DNA of 58,204 nt from Sphingomonas sp. Leaf33 (lineage in GTDB: Bacteria > Pseudomonadota > Alphaproteobacteria > Sphingomonadales > Sphingomonadaceae). The notes beneath the pieces are model-generated. The model was not told where the DNA came from, made no database searches, and worked only from the letters and a program-made list of their open reading frames with translations. Location: the NCBI RefSeq assembly GCF_001421785.1, contig NZ_LMLB01000001.1:888282-946485 (forward strand). Reading direction: 5' to 3'. Made by a program: the position numbers and the translations under genes. Position 1 is the stretch's first letter, and every line of letters begins with the position of its first letter. Below are positions 53,466 to 58,204 of the stretch, one piece after another.

Positions 53466-54635
53466 TTATCGAGCCTTGATCAGCTGCGGCTTGACCTGCT
53501 GACCTTCGTTCAGGAAGGCACCGGCCGAGGCGACGACCCGTTCGCTGCCGTCCAGACCGGTCGCGATCGAGACGCCGGCGTCGGACACTTCGCCGACCGT
53601 CACGTCACGGCGCACCGCCTTGCTCGCCCCATCGACGATGTAGACGTAATTACCCATGCCGTCACTGAGTACGGCCGATTCGGGCAGCAGCGGCGCCTGC
53701 ACGCCGCCGACGTCGATCGCCGCGCTGGCGAAGCCGCCGGGGCGCAGCGCGGTGTCGTAGCGCAGGGCGATGCGGGCGATGCCCTGGCGCGTCTGCGGGT
53801 CGATGATCGGCGACACCTGCCAGACTTCGCCGACGAATGCCTTGGTCGATCCGACCGGCGTCACGCGACCGACCATGCCGGTGCGGACGCGGGCCAGGTC
53901 GCCCTCGGCCAGCTGGGCGCGCATTTCCATCTGGCCGCCCATCGCGATGCGGAACAGCTGGCCGCTGCCGGCGCTGACGATCTGGCCGGGCTCGACGCCG
54001 CGGGTCAGGACCAGGCCCTCGGCCGGTGCGCGGATGTCGAGCCGCTGATTGCGCGCGCGCGTCTCGGCGAGCTGCGCCTGCGCCACGCGGACGCGGGCAT
54101 TGGCCTGAGCAAGCGTCGCCTCGCGGCGCTGGACGTCGGCCTTCGATACGAAACCGCGGTCGACCAGTTGCTTCGCGCGGTCGAGTTCGGCCTTGGCGAG
54201 GTCGGCGTCGGCGCGGGCGACGCTGATGCTCGCCGACTGGCTCTGCGCGGTCTGCGCCTGGACTGACCGGTCGACGGTCGCCAGCACCTGGCCGGTGCGG
54301 ACCCAGCTACCCGGCTCCACCAGCACGCGCGTCACCATGCCGCCTTCGCCGGCGACGCCTACCGGCATTTCGCGGCGGGCGGCGATCGTGCCGTTGCCGG
54401 TGATGGTGGTGGCGACCGAGGATCGGCCGGGGACGACTACCGACACCGTCGGTACGCCCTGGCCACCTTTGGGCGCCGCCGCATCGGCCGCCGGCTTGTC
54501 CCCGCCGCCACGCAGGGCATAGGCGGCGGCGATCGCGATCAGGACGATCGCGACGACGATCCCGATGATCCACTTTCGCCGATTCGGCCGCGCGCGCTCG
54601 TCGGTCAGCGCGTACTGCGTGTCGTTCCCCTGCAT
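53466..54635 (-). CDS. RND periplasmic adaptor (membrane fusion protein)
   Basis: 389 residues from the ATG at 54635, with GAGAG five bases upstream; an ATG four codons earlier (54647) is the alternative. A single N-terminal membrane span (WIIGIVVAIVLIAIAAAYAL) is followed by the lipoyl half-motif, a helical hairpin (TAQSQSASISVARADADLAKAELDRAKQLVDRG), a second lipoyl half and beta-barrel domains. It links the RND pump to an outer-membrane channel. It is the first gene of the pump operon. Confidence 0.9.
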   Translation of the reverse strand: MQGNDTQYALTDERARPNRRKWIIGIVVAIVLIAIAAAYALRGGGDKPAADAAAPKGGQGVPTVSVVVPGRSSVATTITGNGTIAARREMPVGVAGEGGMVTRVLVEPGSWVRTGQVLATVDRSVQAQTAQSQSASISVARADADLAKAELDRAKQLVDRGFVSKADVQRREATLAQANARVRVAQAQLAETRARNQRLDIRAPAEGLVLTRGVEPGQIVSAGSGQLFRIAMGGQMEMRAQLAEGDLARVRTGMVGRVTPVGSTKAFVGEVWQVSPIIDPQTRQGIARIALRYDTALRPGGFASAAIDVGGVQAPLLPESAVLSDGMGNYVYIVDGASKAVRRDVTVGEVSDAGVSIATGLDGSERVVASAGAFLNEGQQVKPQLIKAR

Positions 54636-54702
54636 CGAAGCTCTCATCCGTCCCGTATCGTCAGATCCCGCCGCGCCCCCCGCGGCGTGGTGCTCGGCTG
54701 CT

Positions 54703-54731
54703 GTATTAGATAAATAAGTCACCAAGCTCAA
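54703..54731 (-). promoter_or_regulatory. promoter of the RND operon
   Basis: On the minus strand: -35 TTGAGC (54731-54726), a 17-base AT-rich spacer, and -10 TAATAC (54708-54703). The spacing is optimal. The position, about 70 bases before the adaptor start, fits. Confidence 0.55.
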
Positions 54732-54736
54732 GCGCG

Positions 54737-54752
54737 GAGAAAGACCTTTCTC
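54737..54752. promoter_or_regulatory. 16-bp palindrome beside the RND promoter
   Basis: GAGAAAG-AC-CTTTCTC (54737-54752) is a perfect inverted repeat six bases upstream of the -35 box. A TetR- or MarR-type regulator of the pump is the likely reader. No regulator gene is adjacent to the pump. Confidence 0.45.
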
Positions 54753-54911
54753 ACGCCGTATCGGCAACCCGTTTCGTCGCCGACCGCCCGTCTGGTGCAA
54801 CGAAGTGGCGGGATTGCGGCCGGTGCGGTGCGATTGGCCGCACATCGTTCATCGCGCGTTGGCATGGCGCCGTTATCCGATACGGCCAACCCAACAGGAG
54901 GAAGGGCTCAT

Positions 54912-55628
54912 ATGAAGACACTCGCCATTCTGGCCGCCGCCGCTGCCGTGCCGATGACCGCCGGCGCGCAGGTGCCCGCGCAGCCCGTCGTCGTCGTCGA
55001 CGGAACGATCCTGGACGTGACCGCGGTCGGCAAGACCAGCATGACGCCCGATGTCGCGACGATTCGCGCCGGCGTCGTCACCCAGGCCGCGACGGCGGAG
55101 GCTGCGCTCGCCGACAATGCCCAGCGTGTACAGCGCGTGCTGGCCGCGCTGAAATCCGCGCGCGTGACCGATCGCGATATCCAGACCTCGACGATCTCGC
55201 TCCAGCCGCAATATCGCTACGGCGAGAATGTGCCGCCGGTCATCACCGGCTATCAGGCGTCGAACACCGTCTCGGTGCGCTTCCGCGACGTCGCGCGCAG
55301 CGGGGCGATCCTGGACGCGCTGGTGAAGGTCGGGGCGAATCAGATCGACGGGCCGAACCTGTCGATCGACAAGCCCGAAGCTGCCGAGGATACCGCACGA
55401 ACCGACGCCATCGCCAAGGCGCGTGCCCGGGCCGAGGTCTATGCCCGCGCCGCAGGGCTGCGGGTCGATCGCATCCTCTCGATCACCGAGGGCGGCGGCT
55501 ACGCCCCGCCGCCACCGATGCCGATGATGGTCGCGCGGATGGCGACGAAGGAGATGGCCGACACCGCGATCGCGCCGGGCGAGCAGGATGTGACGATCAG
55601 CACGACCGTCCGCTTCCTGCTGAAGTAA
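54912..55628 (+). CDS. SIMPL domain (DUF541) periplasmic protein
   Basis: 238 residues with an excellent ribosome site (AGGAGG, about ten bases upstream) and a signal peptide (MKTLAILAAAAAVPMTAGAQ). The SIMPL/DUF541 pattern is seen in LDVTAVGKTSMTPDVATIRAGVVTQAATAEAAL, DIQTSTISLQPQYRY, GYQASNTVSVRFRDVARSG and ARARAEVYARAAGLRVDRILSI. Members such as E. coli YggE are linked to oxidative stress tolerance. It ends before a strong bidirectional terminator. Confidence 0.85.
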   Translation: MKTLAILAAAAAVPMTAGAQVPAQPVVVVDGTILDVTAVGKTSMTPDVATIRAGVVTQAATAEAALADNAQRVQRVLAALKSARVTDRDIQTSTISLQPQYRYGENVPPVITGYQASNTVSVRFRDVARSGAILDALVKVGANQIDGPNLSIDKPEAAEDTARTDAIAKARARAEVYARAAGLRVDRILSITEGGGYAPPPPMPMMVARMATKEMADTAIAPGEQDVTISTTVRFLLK

Positions 55629-55652
55629 GGCGGTTTTCCTTTCCCTTACTTC

Positions 55653-55730
55653 GTCCCCTTGAGGGCGGGGACCCATCTCGCGGACCGTTCGCTGGGCGCG
55701 GGCGGGCGATGAAGTCCCGCCAACGCGGGA
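55653..55730. repeat. two REP-like hairpins downstream of the SIMPL gene
   Basis: GTCCCC and GGGGAC (55653-55672) form one stem; TCCCGC, loop CAAC, GCGGGA (55715-55730) form another. The second resembles the hairpin at 2733-2748. Both precede the intrinsic terminator and look like dispersed intergenic repeats. Confidence 0.5.
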
Positions 55731-55750
55731 ATGACGAAAGATCGAGACGC

Positions 55751-55791
55751 AAAAGAAAAAGGGGCCGCCCGGCTGGGCGACCCCTTTTTTT
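55751..55791. terminator. bidirectional intrinsic terminator
   Basis: An A-rich tract (55751-55760) precedes GGGGCCGCCC (55761-55770), a GGCT loop and GGGCGACCCC (55775-55784), then T7 (55785-55791). The stem has one mismatch. A- and T-runs on both sides let it end transcription of the SIMPL gene and of the convergent GlsB gene. Confidence 0.88.
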
Positions 55792-55814
55792 AACCCGGTA
55801 GTCGGGTCGGGCGC

Positions 55815-56066
55815 TTAGCGCACCGAACCGCGACGGACGAGGTTGACGATCGCGAGCAGCACGACCGCGCCGATCAGCGAGTACAAGAAGCTCATCACCG
55901 TCACACCGTTGTTGATGTTGGCGCCCGTGACGAAGCCGGCGATGACCGCGCCGACGATGCCGACGACGATGTTCAGGAAAATGCCCTGCTGCGCATCGGT
56001 ACGCATGATGATGCTGGCGAGCCAGCCGACGACGCCACCGACGACCAGCCAAATAATGATACCCAT
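55815..56066 (-). CDS. GlsB/YeaQ/YmgE family stress membrane protein
   Basis: 83 residues from the ATG at 56066 with a good ribosome site (GGAGGG). Three Gly-rich membrane helices: MGIIIWLVVGGVVGWLASIIM, NIVVGIVGAVIAGFVTGANI and FLYSLIGAVVLLAIVNLVRR. The transglycosylase-associated/GlsB family is widespread and induced by envelope or general stress. An EcfG-like promoter lies upstream, consistent with general stress control. Confidence 0.88.
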   Translation of the reverse strand: MGIIIWLVVGGVVGWLASIIMRTDAQQGIFLNIVVGIVGAVIAGFVTGANINNGVTVMSFLYSLIGAVVLLAIVNLVRRGSVR

Positions 56067-56115
56067 GACCAATCCCTCCGTTACATCCGGCCCTTTCCGG
56101 ATAGTGTGACGGGGA

Positions 56116-56141
56116 AATGCGGCAGGCCGTACTTTTGTTCC
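56116..56141 (-). promoter_or_regulatory. EcfG-like general stress promoter for the GlsB gene
   Basis: On the minus strand GGAAC (56141-56137), a 17-base spacer and CATT (56119-56116). The alphaproteobacterial general stress sigma factor recognises GGAAC and CGTT with 16-17 bases between. One base of the -10 differs. It lies 50 bases before the GlsB start. Confidence 0.5.
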
Positions 56142-56169
56142 GGGCGCGTTTCTAATGTCCGCCACGCGA

Positions 56170-56202
56170 AACGGCCCGCCTTCGGGGCAAAGACGGGCCG
56201 TT
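56170..56202 (-). terminator. hairpin downstream of sciP
   Basis: AACGGCCCG (56170-56178) pairs perfectly with CGGGCCGTT (56194-56202) around 15 bases, 48 bases after the sciP stop. On the minus strand only a short T-run follows. Likely the transcript end of sciP. Confidence 0.55.
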
Positions 56203-56249
56203 CCTGCGGTTGATGCCAGGGGAAGTCGGCACCGGACCTGGGAAGATCG

Positions 56250-56549
56250 TCAGTATTTCTGCTGGCGCTCGTACAGCGACTTGTAGTGCTGGATGCGGGT
56301 CACGCGCAGGCCGGGCATACCCGACCGGTCGATCGCGCGTTGCCAGCCGGCAAATTCCTCGGCGGTGAGGCCGTATCGATCGCAGACCTCATCGATGCTC
56401 AACAGGCCGCCGTTGACCGCGGCCACGACTTCCGCCTTGCGCCGAACGACCCAGCGGGTCGTTTCGGGCGGCGGCAGCGTGTCGAGCGTCAACGGTTCGC
56501 CAAGCGGGCCGATGACCTTCGCGGGCCGGATTTTCTGGTTCTCGATCAT
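56250..56549 (-). CDS. sciP: CtrA inhibitor SciP (DUF1153)
   Basis: 99 residues, close to the 93 of Caulobacter SciP. The core PETTRWVVRRKAEVVAAVNGGLLSIDEVCDRYGLTAEEFAGWQRAI is a helix-turn-helix of the trp-repressor type, and the end LRVTRIQHYKS is conserved. In Caulobacter SciP binds CtrA and blocks activation of its promoters in G1. The ATG has GAGGT five bases upstream. Its presence supports an alphaproteobacterial chromosome. Confidence 0.92.
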   Translation of the reverse strand: MIENQKIRPAKVIGPLGEPLTLDTLPPPETTRWVVRRKAEVVAAVNGGLLSIDEVCDRYGLTAEEFAGWQRAIDRSGMPGLRVTRIQHYKSLYERQQKY

Positions 56550-56619
56550 TCGTACCTCAAAACCGGAAGCGGGCCCGTGCCGGGTGCCGCTCCCCATCTC
56601 CATCCCTGTGTAACGACCG

Positions 56620-56673
56620 TTAGCGGCCGAGCTTGAACATCCTCTCAAGCGCCGCGGTAAACGGCGTCTTCAT
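56620..56673 (-). CDS. possible 17-residue peptide, ATGA-coupled
   Basis: An ATG at 56673 overlaps the stop of the upstream 74-residue frame (ATGA, 56670-56673) and has GGAAAG six bases upstream. The peptide is MKTPFTAALERMFKLGR, basic and amphipathic. It could be real or chance. Confidence 0.25.
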   Translation of the reverse strand: MKTPFTAALERMFKLGR

Positions 56674-56894
56674 TCGTCTTTCCACCGCATGAGCGCGCGG
56701 GCGGTCGCCGTGCTGAAACACCCGCTGGCGGGTGCCATCAGCGCATCGACCGGCCCTGCGCGATCGATCGCGGCCTGCATCCGCGCCGTCTGGCTCGCGG
56801 CCTGCCGGCTGGCCACGCCCACCAGCAGCACCGCCAGCTCGACGGGCAGCACGGTGACCGGGTGGCCATGGAAACGGGCGAAGCTGAGGTCCAA
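56670..56894 (-). CDS. possible 74-residue hypothetical protein
   Basis: Starts at a TTG (56894) and reads MDLSFARFHGHPVTVLPVELAVLLVGVAS, then MQAAIDRAGPVDALMAPASG. The middle has a hydrophobic stretch. No ribosome site was found and no family is recognised. It fills most of the 460 bases between sciP and mnmA, a stretch that holds nothing else recognisable apart from the tiny frame at its end. Confidence 0.3.
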   Translation of the reverse strand: MDLSFARFHGHPVTVLPVELAVLLVGVASRQAASQTARMQAAIDRAGPVDALMAPASGCFSTATARALMRWKDE

Positions 56895-57013
56895 GAGCGG
56901 AGCGCATCCAAGTGTCGGTGTGAAACCCGTCTTTGGCCCGCGAAGATTGAAGGCCGGGTAAAGGCGATGCCGATTTTGCGATAAAGCGCATGTCCCGCTA
57001 AGGGACGCGGGCC

Positions 57014-58120
57014 ATGTCCCTCGTTTCCTTTGATCTTCCCGAGCCGCTCAGCGCGCGGCGCATCGTCGTCGCCATGTCGGGCGGCGTGGACTCCTCCGTC
57101 GTCGCCGCGCTGGCCGCGCGATCGGGGGCGGAGACGATCGGCGTGACGCTGCAACTCTACGACCATGGCGAGGCGGTCGGACGCGCCGGCGCGTGCTGCG
57201 CCGGTCGCGACATCCGCGATGCGCGCAAGGTCTGCGACGACTTGGGAATCGCGCATTACGTCTTCGACCACGCATCGTCGTTCCGCAGCCAAGTGATCGA
57301 GGATTTCGCCGACGAATATCTCGCCGGGCGCACCCCGATCCCGTGCGTGAAATGCAACATGGGGCCGAAGTTCACCGACCTGTTCGCGCTCGCCCGAGAC
57401 CTGGGCGCCGACTGCCTGGCGACCGGCCATTACGTCCGCCGCGTGGCTGGAGCGGGCGGGGCCGAACTCCACCGCGCACTCGATCCCGCCCGCGACCAGA
57501 GCTATTTCCTGTTCGCGACGACGCAAGGCCAGCTCGACTATCTGCGGTTCCCGCTGGGGGGCTTGCCCAAGGCCCGCGTGCGCGAGATCGCGGCCGAGAT
57601 GGGTCTGGGCGTTGCCGGCAAGCCGGACAGCCAGGACATCTGCTTCGTTCCCGAGGGCAAGTATGCAGACGTCGTGCGCAAGGTGCGGCCCGGTGCCGAC
57701 GATGTGGGCGAGATCGTCGACGAAGGCGGGAAGGTGCTTGGCCGACACCGCGGAATCATCCACTATACGGTCGGCCAACGCCGCGGGCTCGACATCGGCG
57801 GCGGACATGACCCGCTGTATGTCGTGCGGCTGGATGCCGCGCAGAAGCGCGTCGTCGTGGGACCGAAGGCCGCGCTGGCAGTCGAATCTGCGCGGCTGAC
57901 GAACATCAACTGGCTGGGCGGCGACTTCACCGGGCCGCTGAGCGCAAAGGTCCGCAGTCTGGCGAAGCCGGTCCCGGCACGGCTGGAGGGCGACCGGCTG
58001 GTGTTCGATGCACCGGAATTCGGCGTCGCGCCGGGGCAGGCGGCAGTGCTCTACGCGGGCGACCGGGTGCTGGGCGGCGGCTGGATCGCGGAAACCGAGC
58101 GGGCAGCACTGGCAGCTTAA
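57014..58120 (+). CDS. mnmA: tRNA-specific 2-thiouridylase MnmA
   Basis: 368 residues. The PP-loop SGGVDSS (22-28) binds ATP. The catalytic pair is C111 in PCVKCN and C210 in SQDICFV. GHYVRRV, DQSYFLF and YTVGQRRGL are family motifs. It makes 2-thiouridine at the wobble position of tRNAs for Lys, Glu and Gln. The sequence is complete and ends before an intergenic repeat. Confidence 0.95.
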   Translation: MSLVSFDLPEPLSARRIVVAMSGGVDSSVVAALAARSGAETIGVTLQLYDHGEAVGRAGACCAGRDIRDARKVCDDLGIAHYVFDHASSFRSQVIEDFADEYLAGRTPIPCVKCNMGPKFTDLFALARDLGADCLATGHYVRRVAGAGGAELHRALDPARDQSYFLFATTQGQLDYLRFPLGGLPKARVREIAAEMGLGVAGKPDSQDICFVPEGKYADVVRKVRPGADDVGEIVDEGGKVLGRHRGIIHYTVGQRRGLDIGGGHDPLYVVRLDAAQKRVVVGPKAALAVESARLTNINWLGGDFTGPLSAKVRSLAKPVPARLEGDRLVFDAPEFGVAPGQAAVLYAGDRVLGGGWIAETERAALAA

Positions 58121-58122
58121 AT

Positions 58123-58161
58123 CCTCCCCGGCACGGGGAGGGGGACCATGCGCAGCATGGT
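58123..58161. repeat. double-hairpin intergenic repeat after mnmA
   Basis: CCTCCCCG-GCA-CGGGGAGG (58123-58141) is followed by ACCATG-CGCAG-CATGGT (58145-58161). G-rich blocks surround both. This layout of two adjacent hairpins is common in sphingomonad intergenic DNA; the first may also terminate mnmA. The element probably continues past the window. Confidence 0.55.
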
Positions 58162-58204
58162 GGAGGGGGTGGGCCGCAAGGTTTGTCGCTTGTGGAGAGG
58201 GCCC

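Overview
The window is GC-rich, densely coding DNA that looks like a chromosome of a Sphingomonas-type alphaproteobacterium. This is inferred from several things together: SciP (DUF1153), a MnmA gene, two large TonB-dependent receptors, a GlsB-type stress membrane protein with an EcfG-like promoter, a DUF6481-like protein, a TctDE-type two-component system and short REP-like intergenic palindromes. No phage, insertion sequence, CRISPR array or rRNA operon was seen. One tRNA gene is present, tRNA-Ser(GGA).

Layout. 1-4.5 kb: the repeat-rich end of a truncated gene, a CHASE2-EAL c-di-GMP phosphodiesterase and a class II-like photolyase. 4.5-12.5 kb: a glycosyltransferase and a TonB receptor, divergent from a sugar-type ABC importer (binding protein and two permeases) whose ATPase gene lies on the opposite strand and overlaps the last permease gene tail to tail. 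12.7-19.8 kb: a secreted dipeptidyl peptidase IV, a PaoABC-type molybdenum aldehyde oxidoreductase operon, a small acidic protein and a nucleoside deaminase. 19.8-29.4 kb: a minus-strand catabolic block of TonB receptor, MFS transporter, secreted carboxylesterase, acyl-CoA ligase, TetR regulator, SDR dehydrogenase and polysaccharide deacetylase. 29.6-32.4 kb: formate/nitrite-type channel, a hypothetical protein, RlmJ and RluE. 32.4-39.1 kb: a minus-strand operon (binding protein, porin, CitMHS transporter, alpha/beta hydrolase) divergent from a TctDE-type two-component system. 39.3-42.9 kb: small genes, a methyltransferase, a TetR gene broken by an in-frame stop, a DUF3833-like lipoprotein and a VOC remnant against the 3' end of tRNA-Ser. 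43-48.1 kb: a cyclophilin, an L,D-transpeptidase-like protein and an Mla-type lipid transport operon. 48.2-58.2 kb: HAD phosphatase, DUF445 protein, RND efflux pump, SIMPL protein, GlsB, SciP and MnmA.

How the genes work together. The strongest system-level signal is the 20.9-29.5 kb block. Two near-identical inverted repeats, sharing TTCACTATCA and GTGAATG half-sites, sit before the TonB receptor, where they abut a TTGACA -35 box, and before the SDR gene. The TetR gene lies between them. The simplest reading is a self-contained regulon: outer-membrane uptake, periplasmic ester cleavage, inner-membrane import, CoA activation and hydroxyacyl-CoA oxidation of an unidentified ester. A second circuit is the 32.4-39.1 kb locus, where a periplasmic binding protein with no ABC permease sits beside a porin, a citrate-family carrier and a divergent sensor kinase, suggesting ligand sensing rather than ABC import.

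Limits: functions rest on motifs and family resemblance read by eye. No database search, codon statistics or structure prediction was run. Starts were chosen from Shine-Dalgarno sequences, overlaps and signal peptides.
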